NCBI GenBank assembly: GCA_019309485.1
Contig: JAFDGC010000017.1
Coordinates: 1-45,573, forward strand
Source of the DNA: Deltaproteobacteria bacterium
GTDB taxonomy: Bacteria > Desulfobacterota > Desulfobacteria > Desulfobacterales > UBA2156
Reading direction: 5' to 3'
Length of the DNA: 45,573 nt
The translations under genes were made by a program, and so were the position numbers. The notes beneath the pieces were generated by a model, which saw nothing but the letters and a program-made list of their open reading frames with translations, was not told the origin of the DNA and ran no database searches. Shown here one piece after another: positions 15,417-24,635 of this stretch (position 1 is its first letter; every line of letters begins with the position of its first letter).

Positions 15417-17012
15417 ATGGGGGGAAAAGCGGTCGGGCCGGGATGGGTGCTCACCGTGGATCTCCCTCCCCCGTCCCTGAACAACAACACGGCAGATGCC
15501 GACCGTCTGGCAGACGCGTTGAAGCAGGCGCTTCCCGCGGACGCCGTCTGCATGGATCTGCCCCTGATTCGCGCCCTTCCCCAAAAGCTCAGGAAACACC
15601 ACTTCCGGGTTCGATGCGTAGTTTTCAAAGGGCTAAACGAAACCGTCCTCACCGCCGTTCTGGACCCGGAAGATCCCATGCCGGTTGCCGGTTTGGCCCT
15701 GGACATCGGAACCACCACCATTTTCATGCGCCTCGTAGATCTTGAGGCCCAAACCCTCCTTCGCGAGATCGCCTTTTCCAACCCCCAGGGCCGCATCGGA
15801 CCGGATGTGTTGACCCGGATCCTTTACGCGGAAACGGATGAAGGGCTTTTTGAACTGAACCGGCTGTTGATGGAAACCCTCAACCGGCACATCAATGACC
15901 TTTGCGCGCAGTGCGGTATTGAAACCCACCGGATTTTTTTGGTCTCTGTTGCCGGAAATACCGCCATGACCCATCTTTTCCTGGGCCTTTGTCCCCGCCA
16001 CCTGATCCGGGAGCCTTACATTCCGGCGGTCAACCGCATCCCTTTGCTTTTCGCCGGGAACTTGGGGCTGGGGCTCCACCCGGAGACCCGGGTCTATGTC
16101 TTTCCCAATATCGGCAGTTACTTCGGAGGGGACCTCTTTGCGGGCATCTTTTTTTCGGGATTGCATGAAAAGGATTCCCTTTCCTTACTGGTGGACGTGG
16201 GGACGAATGCGGAGGTGGTCCTGGGGACCCGGGAGTGGCTCATGGCCTGCGCCGGGGCCGCCGGACCGGCGCTGGAAGGCGGCGTCACCCGGATGGGGAT
16301 GCCGGCCGGACCGGGGGTCATCGACAAGGTCACCATTGATTCCAAGGCCCGCCGCGTGAGCGTGCGCACCATCGGGAATCATCCGCCGAAAGGAATCTGC
16401 GGATCCGGACTCATTGACCTAGCGGCCCAGCTCTTCCGTGCCGGGATGATCGACATCCAGGGCAAATGGATCCCGGCGGCGTGCGGAAAGCGCCTGGTGG
16501 AGCAAGACGGGGAATGGCGTTTTGTGCTGGTGCCGGCCCGGGAAACGGCCGGCGGCGGCGATCTTACCCTGACCCAGGCCGACCTGGACAGCCTCATGCG
16601 CTCCAAGGCCGCAATGTACACCATCCTTGAAACCTTGACCCGGGCGGCAGGAGTTTCCTTCGAGGAGATCGACGCCTTTTACGTGGCCGGAACCTTCGGA
16701 TCCGTCATCGACCCCGAATCCGCCATCACCCTCGGCATGCTCCCCGACCTGCCCCGGGACCGGTTCCATGTCCTCGGGAACAGCGCCATCGGCGGCGCGG
16801 TTCGGGTGCTTTTTTCCCGGGAGGGCACCGGCCGGGTCGCGGCCATCCGGGACCGAACCACCTACCTGGAACTCAACGTGAATCCGGATTTCATGAATCG
16901 GTTCAGCGCGGCCAAGTTTATCCCGCACACCGATATTTCCCGGTTTCCCTCGGTGACGATCCCATCGTCCCCCCACCCTCTTGCGTCTGCACCCCCGGAG
17001 GGGGCATCATGA
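15417..17012 (+). CDS. RACo-like ASKHA-domain protein lacking the [2Fe-2S] domain
   Basis: This 531-residue protein matches the middle and ASKHA (DUF4445) domains of reductive activators of corrinoid proteins: phosphate-loop-like GLALDIGTTTIFMRLVDL (about 90-107), SVAGNTAMTHLFLGL, LLVDVGTNAEVVLG (about 258), ACAGAAGPALEGG, KGICGSGLIDLAAQL and FYVAGTFGSVIDPESAI. RACo uses ATP to re-reduce Co(II)-corrinoid, with electrons through an N-terminal ferredoxin domain. Here that domain is absent: the protein starts about 30 residues before the middle domain and has no C-x5-C-x2-C. It may need a separate electron donor or act on a different metalloprotein. It overlaps the SpmAB gene as ATGA and contains a Pro-rich C-terminus. 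Confidence 0.85.
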   Translation: MGGKAVGPGWVLTVDLPPPSLNNNTADADRLADALKQALPADAVCMDLPLIRALPQKLRKHHFRVRCVVFKGLNETVLTAVLDPEDPMPVAGLALDIGTTTIFMRLVDLEAQTLLREIAFSNPQGRIGPDVLTRILYAETDEGLFELNRLLMETLNRHINDLCAQCGIETHRIFLVSVAGNTAMTHLFLGLCPRHLIREPYIPAVNRIPLLFAGNLGLGLHPETRVYVFPNIGSYFGGDLFAGIFFSGLHEKDSLSLLVDVGTNAEVVLGTREWLMACAGAAGPALEGGVTRMGMPAGPGVIDKVTIDSKARRVSVRTIGNHPPKGICGSGLIDLAAQLFRAGMIDIQGKWIPAACGKRLVEQDGEWRFVLVPARETAGGGDLTLTQADLDSLMRSKAAMYTILETLTRAAGVSFEEIDAFYVAGTFGSVIDPESAITLGMLPDLPRDRFHVLGNSAIGGAVRVLFSREGTGRVAAIRDRTTYLELNVNPDFMNRFSAAKFIPHTDISRFPSVTIPSSPHPLASAPPEGAS

Positions 17013-18298
17013 ATCTTGTCTTTTTTTTCATCGTCATGACGGCCTTTTGCTTCGGGGCCGTCCGTCAAATCCTCTGGACACCCACAGCCGGGGAAGTCTC
17101 CCCCATGGAAGCCCTGTCCAAGGCAATGGTGGAATCGGCCGCCGGATCCGTGGACCTGGCCATCGGGCTTGTGGGGGTCATGACGCTGTTTTTGGGTCTG
17201 ATGAAGGTGGCCGAGGCCGGGGGGATGCTTACCCTTTTGGCGCGCCTCATCCGCCCCATGATGGTGCGCCTTTTTCCGGAAGTGCCGCCGGAGCATCCGG
17301 CCATGGGAGCCATGATCCTGAACCTGTCCGCCAATGCCCTGGGGCTCGGGAACGCCGCCACGCCTTTCGGGATCCGGGCCATGCAGGAACTGGACACACT
17401 CAACCCGAAGCGCGGCACCGCCACGGATGCCATGGCGTTGTTTCTGGCCATCAACACCTCTTCGGTCACGCTTCTGCCCACCGGCGTCATTGCATTGCGG
17501 GCCGCCGCCGGATCGGCGGATCCCGCCGGAATCCTCCCCACCACGCTCTTTGCCACAGCCGGATCGACCCTGGTGGCCATCCTTTCCGCCAAGCTCTACG
17601 CCCGGCTTTCCCGATTCCGGAAACCCCTTCCGGCGGACCCGGAAATCGCGGCCCAAAGATCCCTTTCGGCAGATCCGGAAACACCCACCGCTCCGCCGCC
17701 CTACCCGGCATGGGTCAGCGGGATCGCCTTGTCCGCATTGCTGGCCTTCATCCCGGTCACCGTTTTCTACGGGAAAGCCGTTTCTCCGTGGATCCTCCCC
17801 GGGCTGATGGCCGGATTTTTGGCCTTCGGCGTGATTCGGAAGGTGCCCATCTATGAAACGTTCGTGGAGGGCGCCAAGGAAGGATTCCAGGTGGCGGTGC
17901 GCATCATTCCCTATCTGGTGGCGATTCTCGTGGCCGTGGGACTCTTCCGGGCCAGCGGGGCCATGGAGGCCATCGTGGGGGGAATCGGCGGGATCACCGA
18001 GAAAATGGGTCTGCCGGCCCAGGCCCTCCCCATGGCCCTCCTGCGCCCCTTGTCCGGTTCCGGCGCCTATGCCGTACTGGCCTCCACCATCCAGGATCCG
18101 GCCGTGGGCCCGGACAGCTATGTGGGGTACCTGGTGTCCACACTTCAGGGCTCCACGGAGACCACGTTTTACGTTATCGCGGTCTATTTCGGGGCCGTTG
18201 CGGTAAAAAGGATGCGGTATGCCCTGGCGGCGGCCCTCACCGCGGATGCGGCGGGAATTCTTTTCGCCGTTCTCGCCTGTTCCTGGCTCTACGGTTGA
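17009..18298 (+). CDS. SpmA-SpmB fusion (nucleoside-recognition/Gate-domain membrane protein)
   Basis: A 429-residue inner-membrane protein with about ten hydrophobic segments. Residues about 1-200 resemble spore maturation protein A (NLSANALGLGNAATPFGIRAMQELDTLN is the signature) and residues about 225-429 resemble SpmB (LVAILVAVGLFRASGAMEAI, LLRPLSGSGAYAVLASTI, GSTETTFYVIAVYFGAV). A hydrophilic Pro-rich linker (about 205-232) joins them. Gate-domain proteins include nucleoside transporters and spore-core dehydration factors; in non-sporulating Gram-negatives the role is unknown. The start overlaps the ASKHA stop. It ends 5 bases before the convergent DUF6178-like stop. Confidence 0.88.
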   Translation: MNLVFFFIVMTAFCFGAVRQILWTPTAGEVSPMEALSKAMVESAAGSVDLAIGLVGVMTLFLGLMKVAEAGGMLTLLARLIRPMMVRLFPEVPPEHPAMGAMILNLSANALGLGNAATPFGIRAMQELDTLNPKRGTATDAMALFLAINTSSVTLLPTGVIALRAAAGSADPAGILPTTLFATAGSTLVAILSAKLYARLSRFRKPLPADPEIAAQRSLSADPETPTAPPPYPAWVSGIALSALLAFIPVTVFYGKAVSPWILPGLMAGFLAFGVIRKVPIYETFVEGAKEGFQVAVRIIPYLVAILVAVGLFRASGAMEAIVGGIGGITEKMGLPAQALPMALLRPLSGSGAYAVLASTIQDPAVGPDSYVGYLVSTLQGSTETTFYVIAVYFGAVAVKRMRYALAAALTADAAGILFAVLACSWLYG

Positions 18299-18303
18299 AA
18301 TGA

Positions 18304-20064
18304 TTAGTATTCGGGCTTTCGGATCAAAAACAGATGAATGTAGCGAGGATCCAGGTTCTCGGGGGTGACGTCCCGGTACTCGCTTTCAAGGTCTTTGAAA
18401 AGATCTTCCAGGACGTGTCCCATTTGTGCCCGGATGGCCTCCGCGGAAAGGCCGGACCGGCCGCAAAGCCATTTTAAAAAATCGGCTTTTTCCGCCCGCC
18501 GGATCCGGCGGTTTTTCTTTTTGCCTTCCCAGAGCCCTGAAAAAAAGCCTTTGAAATCCTCCAGATGCAAAGGGATGACCCGAAGAGGATCCTCCTTTGG
18601 CTTCCTGTCCAAGCCGAGTCCATGTCCTGCCCAGAGGGTTAATAAACAGTTTTTATAATTGAAAAAAGGGCGATGGGCATGTTCCCTGACGTCGATGTGC
18701 AACCGGGCAAAAAGGCGATCCAGGGCGATGATGCCGTCCAGGGCGCACTCGGTTTTTTCAACGTCTTTCATGGCGGCAAATTCCCGGTAGACCACCCCGG
18801 TCCGGTAGTTGTCGAAATAAAGGGGGCGTTTGATCAACAACCCGCCCAACACGCCCAGACCCTCTTCCCCCCAGAAGGACAGGGAAAGCGCCTGGTTGGC
18901 GAACCATGCGCTCTTTCGCCACTTTTCCGCCCGCCATTTCAAGGTCTGGGCTGCACCGTAGCCCACCCGGAACAGATCTTCCAGGGGATGGTGAACCAGG
19001 AGGGCGGCAGCACGATTGGGCGACGGCGGTGCGTCCTCCGACGATACGCGCTCGATTCCCATGCTGAGATAACCGCAGGCTTTCCGGGCCACGTCTTTCA
19101 GGGTCTCCCGGTCCCGGATCATTTTCTGGTCCGCGGAAATGATCCGATTGCAAAGTGTTGCAAACTCGGTTTGAATCTGAAGAAGCATTACTTCCGGTTG
19201 GAGGCTTTCCAATGCCCGGGCGAAAAGGTTGTCCCGGGAAAGAACATGGGAGAAACTGATCGGCACCGGAAGCATCAGCTCGCCGATTCTTCGGGGAACA
19301 AATTTACCCCCTGTTTTTTTCAAGCGATCCGGGGATAAGGCCTGGTAGATGCCCAATGCGTCGTGGTAGGGGAAAAACCCTTTTTCCGCCAACCGGACAT
19401 TGCGCAGGCGGAACATCTCCTCTTCGGACTCGGCCGGGATCACCCGGGTCGATTCCAGCATGAAAAAATGGTATTTCGGAAAATCGTATTCCGCCAGGCT
19501 TTTCAACAGGGCGGTCAGAACGGCCTCCCGCCTGTTTTTGTCCTCGGCGGAAGGGGGGGGATCAAAGGGATAATCGATCCACCGGACATAGAGGACATCG
19601 TCAAGGGTCATAAAATCGTTTCCGAAAATGGAAGGATCTTCGTCGTGTTCCCGGACCCTCAACTCCATGTTCTTGAAAAGGTACAGCTTGAAAAAATCAG
19701 CCTTTTCCTCCAGCACCCACCGGGAGAGGCGACGGGCATCGGCCTGGAGAAATCGATCCAGCCACCGCGTGACAGCAGGGCTGTCCAATCGTTCCCATTG
19801 CCAGGTTTCCATGTCCAAGAGGAATTCCCATTGTCGATCCGCGGCCAGGGACAAAAGCTCCACGGCATCGTCGGGCCCGATCTCTTGCACCAACAGATAA
19901 AAGTCCTCATCGGAAAAGGAATGCACCAGGGGGGCCGGATGCTCGGCGTCGAGTATCCGTTTCACGGCGTCTTCCGGAGGAAGATGTAAAATCGCCGAAC
20001 GTTCCTCATAGAGCCGCTTGAGTTGCTTTTCGGTAGTGTCATCGGCAAGAAGGTCATCGTTCAT
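18304..20064 (-). CDS. DUF6178-like protein of unknown function
   Basis: A 586-residue soluble protein, acidic at the N-terminus, rich in Trp, Phe and charged residues, with no membrane segment or Cys motif. I believe it belongs to DUF6178, a family largely confined to Desulfobacterota, from features such as LYEERSAILHLPPEDAVKRIL near the start and the duplicated D-P-x-x-A-x-x-L pattern (SFSDEDFYLLVQEIGPDDAVELL). The assignment is from memory and not certain. Its ATG abuts the symporter stop (20065) with GAAGGAAACC, inside the symporter gene end, as ribosome site, so translation is probably coupled. No function can be given. Confidence 0.72.
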   Translation of the reverse strand: MNDDLLADDTTEKQLKRLYEERSAILHLPPEDAVKRILDAEHPAPLVHSFSDEDFYLLVQEIGPDDAVELLSLAADRQWEFLLDMETWQWERLDSPAVTRWLDRFLQADARRLSRWVLEEKADFFKLYLFKNMELRVREHDEDPSIFGNDFMTLDDVLYVRWIDYPFDPPPSAEDKNRREAVLTALLKSLAEYDFPKYHFFMLESTRVIPAESEEEMFRLRNVRLAEKGFFPYHDALGIYQALSPDRLKKTGGKFVPRRIGELMLPVPISFSHVLSRDNLFARALESLQPEVMLLQIQTEFATLCNRIISADQKMIRDRETLKDVARKACGYLSMGIERVSSEDAPPSPNRAAALLVHHPLEDLFRVGYGAAQTLKWRAEKWRKSAWFANQALSLSFWGEEGLGVLGGLLIKRPLYFDNYRTGVVYREFAAMKDVEKTECALDGIIALDRLFARLHIDVREHAHRPFFNYKNCLLTLWAGHGLGLDRKPKEDPLRVIPLHLEDFKGFFSGLWEGKKKNRRIRRAEKADFLKWLCGRSGLSAEAIRAQMGHVLEDLFKDLESEYRDVTPENLDPRYIHLFLIRKPEY

Positions 20065-21795
20065 CTAGGTTTCCTTCAACGTCATCAGGAGAATCCCCCC
20101 GGTCACGACAGATGCCGTGACGAGGAGCACCCCCCCAAAAAGGCTTTTCAAAAGGATCGTGCCGATCCCGAAACAAAACAGATAAACGGCCAACGCCCCG
20201 AAGGCCCACTGGAACAAGGCCCGTTTAAACCGGGGATTCCATTCGATTTCCGGATGAGTTCGCACCACCGGCCCCCAGAACGCGGGAAAGGGTTTGACCT
20301 TTCGACAAAACGCCGCCAGGTGGGCCTCATGCACGGGCGGGGTCAAAAAGCAGACCAGAATCCAGGCCGCCGTGGTGAAAAAAACCACCGCAAGGAAACG
20401 ATGGGACCATTCCCACGTGGAAAACCATGCGCCGTATCCCAGGGCTTCGGCGACTCCCGGCGCCAAAAACGTGCTCAAGATCCCCGACACGGCCAGGGAG
20501 GCGATCTCCGCCCAGGCATTGACCCGCCACCAGAACCAACGCACCACGATGAGGATCCCGTAGCCGGCCGTGATCGTTGAAATATAATACCAGGCGCTGC
20601 TCACCGATTCAAGATGGTAGGCCACGAAAACCGCCAGGCCCAGCATGAGGATCGTCCCGGCCTGGGATGCCCGGACGTAGTGTTTGTCCGAGGCGTTTTT
20701 CACCAGAAACCGGCGATAGAGATCGTTGACCATGTAGGCGGCCCCGAAGTTGATATGGGTATCCACCGTGGACATGAACGCCGCCAAAAGGGAGGCCAGC
20801 ATGATGCCCAACAGGCCTTTGGGAAACAGGTCCACGATGAGCAGGACATATCCCGATTCGGCCATGGGAAGATCGGGATAGATCACCAGTGAAACCAGCG
20901 CCGCCAGGATCATGGGCCAGTAGTTGAACCCGAACGCCACCGCGGCAAAAAGGATCGTGGCCCAGGAGGCATGGCGCTCGTCTTTGGAGGCGATGATGCG
21001 TTGGGTAATGGCCGGCGGGGGATTCCCCCACCATTTCAGGGAGATAAAAACGAGAAAGGTCAAAAAAAACGGAGAAGCCGTGTCTGGAAAAAAGGACAAA
21101 ACGGATTCGGCCCGCCCTTCTCCAAAACGTTGGACAAGCCCGATAAGGAGTGCATCGATGCCGCCGATGCGTTTCAAGGCGAAAACGGCCAGCAGCAAGG
21201 ACCCCGCCGAACCGATCCCGAATTGTAAAAGATCGGTGACGGCAATCCCCCACAATCCAGACAGGGCGGTGTACGCCCCCGTAAAGACCAGGATCCCGAG
21301 GAGAACGGCATCCGGGTCATATTCGGGGAGGACCACCTCCGCCACCGTCCACACCGCTTTCAGAATCCAGCCCAGGGTGATGGCGTTGGCGAAGATGCCG
21401 AAATACAGCCCCTTGAACCCCCTTAAAAACGCGGCGGGCCGGCCGTCATACCGGAGTTCGATCAGTTCCGCCGTGGTGATAATCCGGGAACGCCGTAACA
21501 AGGGAGCGAAGATGAACGCGCCCAATGCCCCGGCGCCCCCCAGGACAAAGGACCACGCATACCACACCCCCGAGATGCCGTCCTTGGCCACCAGGCCGGT
21601 GATCCCCAGGGGGGTATCGATGGCAAAGGCGGAAGCAATCATGGACATGCCGGCCAACCACCAGGGGAGGGATCGGCCCGAGACGAAATAATCGTCGACG
21701 CTTTTTTGGGAGCGTTTGGAAAGCATCAGGCCGATGCCCGCGGTGACGGCAAGATACAAAACGATGATAAACCAATCGATACCGGCCAATCTCAT
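20065..21795 (-). CDS. sodium:solute symporter (SSS) family
   Basis: A 576-residue polytopic protein with roughly 13-14 membrane helices. The N-terminus (IDWFIIVLYLAVTAGIGLMLSKRSQKSVDDYFVSGRSLPWWLAGMSMIAS) is the family signature, with the hallmark D-Y-F-x-x-G-R and G-M-S-x-x-A-S. LLAAFMSTVDTHINFGAAYMVNDLYRRF is the helix-9 region of SSS proteins carrying a Na+-site Ser/Thr pair (here FMSTVDT). The substrate is not predictable; sugar-, proline- and pantothenate-type members all differ. No clear ribosome site precedes ATG 21795. It is 210 bases downstream of pckG with a strong inverted repeat between. Confidence 0.9.
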   Translation of the reverse strand: MRLAGIDWFIIVLYLAVTAGIGLMLSKRSQKSVDDYFVSGRSLPWWLAGMSMIASAFAIDTPLGITGLVAKDGISGVWYAWSFVLGGAGALGAFIFAPLLRRSRIITTAELIELRYDGRPAAFLRGFKGLYFGIFANAITLGWILKAVWTVAEVVLPEYDPDAVLLGILVFTGAYTALSGLWGIAVTDLLQFGIGSAGSLLLAVFALKRIGGIDALLIGLVQRFGEGRAESVLSFFPDTASPFFLTFLVFISLKWWGNPPPAITQRIIASKDERHASWATILFAAVAFGFNYWPMILAALVSLVIYPDLPMAESGYVLLIVDLFPKGLLGIMLASLLAAFMSTVDTHINFGAAYMVNDLYRRFLVKNASDKHYVRASQAGTILMLGLAVFVAYHLESVSSAWYYISTITAGYGILIVVRWFWWRVNAWAEIASLAVSGILSTFLAPGVAEALGYGAWFSTWEWSHRFLAVVFFTTAAWILVCFLTPPVHEAHLAAFCRKVKPFPAFWGPVVRTHPEIEWNPRFKRALFQWAFGALAVYLFCFGIGTILLKSLFGGVLLVTASVVTGGILLMTLKET

Positions 21796-21839
21796 GGAAT
21801 TCGGGCGTACCCTTTATGGGAGCGTCTTCAAGTGACGAA

Positions 21840-21886
21840 ATCGTAAAAAGGCCGTTTTATTCACGCCGCACAAGCCTTTTTACGAT
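21840..21886. terminator. 13-bp perfect inverted repeat, possible bidirectional terminator
   Basis: ATCGTAAAAAGGC (21840-21852) and GCCTTTTTACGAT (21874-21886) pair perfectly around a 21-base loop, between pckG and the downstream symporter gene. T-runs sit inside the arms rather than after the stem, so it may be a terminator or a mobile repeat. The arm CGTAAAAA(A)GGCCG recurs at about 30807 after the fumarase gene. Confidence 0.5.
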
Positions 21887-22005
21887 CTTGTCCTCAAATC
21901 AAAGGGCGGTGAAGCGTATCGACCAGACCCGGTTGCATCGAAGGGGCAAGCCGCCCCGGCCTTTTTCGGATCCGCCTGCTGGATGTTGCTATGGACCTCA
22001 AGAAA

Positions 22006-23985
22006 TTACGGCCGGCGCCCCTCGGAAAAGGCCGCCGCCTGCCGGGGGGTGACGATGGGGCCATACGTTTCTTTCAGTGCCGTCAATCCCTGCCGCTGTT
22101 CATGGAGTCCTTCAAAGAAGGCTTGGGGCACGCCGGATTCCTTTCCGTACGCCTCCAGCTGCAGGTCGATGCGGGCCAGGATGTTGTCCGTGTAAAGAGA
22201 AAACTGTTTAATATAAAGATCTTCGGGATAGGCCTTGTCGATCCTTTTTCGAAAAAGAACCGCCAGATCCTCGAACTTGGGGATCAAGCCGATGGGGGTG
22301 GAAATGGCCTCCATCTCCTTGTAGGCGCATTTTTCGAGCCAGGAGAGCCAGACTTTTACGTCTTTTTTTTCCCCCAAAAGCCCCTTGGACGCTCCCCCCC
22401 GGGCTTCATGGGTTAAAAAATAATTCAATCCCGCCATGACAGGCTGATACTCCGGTGCAATCCGCGGGCTTTCAAAAAAATCAAACTGGGCCTGCATATA
22501 ATCCCCCAGGGAACCGGGGGTGAAGGGGGCGTTGGCCCAGGGCGCCCTTTTCACACCCGTGGCGCCCACCTCGGTGGCGGTGGCTGCCGAGACGATGCAG
22601 GCCCCGATAATAATCCCGTCACGGGGAGTCTTGGCCATCCATACCGGGGGCATGGTATCGCTGTCCCGTCCGGAGTAGGTGATGACCCGGGTGATCACTC
22701 CCTCGGGATCCTCCGCCGCTTCGGAATAATTGACCAGCGCCGAAGACCGGAGGGTGCACCGGGCGTTGGGGTGTGACATGGGGACCGGCTTCCCGCCGGC
22801 ATCCGTCATCCCTTTGTGCCAGGGTCCCTGGAAGTTGATCCCTTTTTCGGGTGCGGGCTCCCCGTTTCCGGTCCAGTGGGGAATCCCCTTGTCATCGATG
22901 AGGACATTGGACCAGATGACCTCGGTCCCGGGGTTCCGGAGGCAGGCCATAAGTTTGGGATCTCCCTCCCAGTTTACATCTTCGACGATCCCGAAAATGC
23001 CGCATTCCGGATTGACGGACCGGATGGTGCCGTCTTTAGCGATCCACATCTGGGCCAGGTCGTCACCCACAAAAAAATCCCCGGCCATGGCGGTGGTGGT
23101 CTTCCCACAACCCGAAGGGGCCGCCCCGGTGAACCAGGTCACCCGCCCCCCGTCGCCTTCCATCCCGGTGATAAACATGTGCTCCGCCAGTTCGGATCCG
23201 CGCTTTTCGTAGACGGATCTGTCCACGGAAAACCGGTGGTTCCCTTTTTTCAGGAGTAGGGTGTTTCCGGCATAGGTGCAGTGCATGGAATAGGTGGTCT
23301 GATGGCTTCGATCCATGTAGACCCGGGCGTTGGGAAGGTCTTCGGGCCGGTTCAGTCCCTCACTGTGGATGTTGGCATAGAAATGATGCAAGCGCTCCAC
23401 TTCACGGTCAAACACGTCGTAGGCGTTCCGATACAACAGCTCTGCGCTGTGGGCCACATACGCCGAGCTGGTAATCTCCAGGGCCGGGTTGGAAACCGGC
23501 GCACCGGCGGGACCGCGCATGTAAAAACCGATGATCATGGTATGGCCGCGCATGATCCCCAACATTTTTTCCCGGATATCGGAAATGGCGTCCCGGCGGT
23601 CTTTGCTTAAGGCCAGCGAACTGACGGTCTCTCCCGGATTCTTGATATAAAAGGTGCGATCGATGATCCTTCCCTGCTCCTCCTTGAGATCGAAATGGAT
23701 GGTATGCCCTTCCATGGGGAGGGGTCTCTCTTCCCCCTTTTTCAGGGCCAATTCCCGGATGAACGTCCGGTCCGCTTCGGATCCCGTATTGACGTAGATC
23801 GTGTCCGGATCACACATGACGATGGCATTGGCGATCTTGACGGCCACCTCCGGGTTCCGGAGGGCCCGGATCCGCCGGTAATGTTCGGAAGGCATCCTCT
23901 TTTCAAAGACCTCAACAGCTTCTTCCATGGACCGGATCCCGCCGATCTCTTGAACGATATCCTCTCCCTTCTTCTTTTCAAACAT
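22006..23985 (-). CDS. pckG: phosphoenolpyruvate carboxykinase (GTP)
   Basis: A 659-residue GTP-type PEPCK, interconverting oxaloacetate and PEP with GTP/GDP in gluconeogenesis or anaplerosis. The kinase P-loop is GAAPSGCGKTTTAM at about 287-300, where many GTP enzymes have F-P-S-A-C-G-K-T-N. The hyper-reactive Cys is kept (Cys293), followed by FFVGDDLAQMW for metal binding, and RSVNPECGIFGI, NPNARC-like SHPNARCTLRSS and EVGATGVKRAPWANAPF for the GTP site. ATG 23985 has AAAGGA upstream; the longer frame to 24039 has no support. The length is somewhat above the usual 590-620, and the subfamily looks archaeal-like. It lies 74 bases after the nitroreductase, probably in the same unit. Confidence 0.93.
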   Translation of the reverse strand: MFEKKKGEDIVQEIGGIRSMEEAVEVFEKRMPSEHYRRIRALRNPEVAVKIANAIVMCDPDTIYVNTGSEADRTFIRELALKKGEERPLPMEGHTIHFDLKEEQGRIIDRTFYIKNPGETVSSLALSKDRRDAISDIREKMLGIMRGHTMIIGFYMRGPAGAPVSNPALEITSSAYVAHSAELLYRNAYDVFDREVERLHHFYANIHSEGLNRPEDLPNARVYMDRSHQTTYSMHCTYAGNTLLLKKGNHRFSVDRSVYEKRGSELAEHMFITGMEGDGGRVTWFTGAAPSGCGKTTTAMAGDFFVGDDLAQMWIAKDGTIRSVNPECGIFGIVEDVNWEGDPKLMACLRNPGTEVIWSNVLIDDKGIPHWTGNGEPAPEKGINFQGPWHKGMTDAGGKPVPMSHPNARCTLRSSALVNYSEAAEDPEGVITRVITYSGRDSDTMPPVWMAKTPRDGIIIGACIVSAATATEVGATGVKRAPWANAPFTPGSLGDYMQAQFDFFESPRIAPEYQPVMAGLNYFLTHEARGGASKGLLGEKKDVKVWLSWLEKCAYKEMEAISTPIGLIPKFEDLAVLFRKRIDKAYPEDLYIKQFSLYTDNILARIDLQLEAYGKESGVPQAFFEGLHEQRQGLTALKETYGPIVTPRQAAAFSEGRRP

Positions 23986-24059
23986 CCGTCGCGTTCCTTT
24001 CTGAAACCCGTTGGAGATTCCGTGGTCGCACGAACCCACCCATTTTGTGCTGAAAAGCG

Positions 24060-24635
24060 CTAGTACGTGGCGACGATGATATCGGCCAGTGTTCTTTTGG
24101 GAACGTGATGCACCCCTTGTTCGTCCCTCCAGTACCGGATGCTCCCGTCAGACCCCACCTCCTCGATGACCACCTGCTCTTTGGGTTTCCCCAGCGCGAT
24201 CACCAGAAGGATTTTTAAATCTTCCGAGATATCAAACACTTCCCGGAGCTTCTCCCGGTTGATGGAAGCGATCATGCATCCGGCAAGGCCCGCTTCTCGG
24301 GCACCCAGGAGGATGCTCTGGGCGGCGATGCCGTGGTCGCAGTCGAAATCCTTGGCCTTGGTGGTGTCCCCCAGGACGATGATATACGCCGAGGGGCGTT
24401 CCCCTTCCTTGGGACCCGGCCAATCCTTCAGGTAACCCGCCCATGCCAGGCAGGCAAAGATCCTTTCATTGTGCTGTGGGGTGCTGGAAAGGATGTAGCG
24501 CAGGGGCTGGAGATTGGCGGCGGACGCCGACAACCGGGCGAGATTGACCAGATCCATGAGGGTCTCGTTCTCAACTGCATGGTTCTGGTAAAACCGCCGG
24601 CAACTCCTGTTTTTACGAACCAAATCAGCGATCAT
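24060..24635 (-). CDS. nitroreductase family flavoprotein
   Basis: A 191-residue FMN-dependent nitroreductase-fold protein. RKNRSCRRFYQNHAVENETLMDLVNLARLSASAANLQPLRYIL has the FMN-phosphate R-S-x-R-x-F and the S-A-x-N-x-Q-P pattern, and AQSILLGAREAGLAGCMIASINREKLRE is the typical dimer helix and following strand. Members reduce nitro compounds, quinones or flavins with NAD(P)H, or act in cofactor metabolism; the substrate here is unknown. ATG 24635 has GGAGG 7 bases upstream, and the gene overlaps the end of rdgB by 11 bases, so it is translationally coupled. Confidence 0.85.
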   Translation of the reverse strand: MIADLVRKNRSCRRFYQNHAVENETLMDLVNLARLSASAANLQPLRYILSSTPQHNERIFACLAWAGYLKDWPGPKEGERPSAYIIVLGDTTKAKDFDCDHGIAAQSILLGAREAGLAGCMIASINREKLREVFDISEDLKILLVIALGKPKEQVVIEEVGSDGSIRYWRDEQGVHHVPKRTLADIIVATY

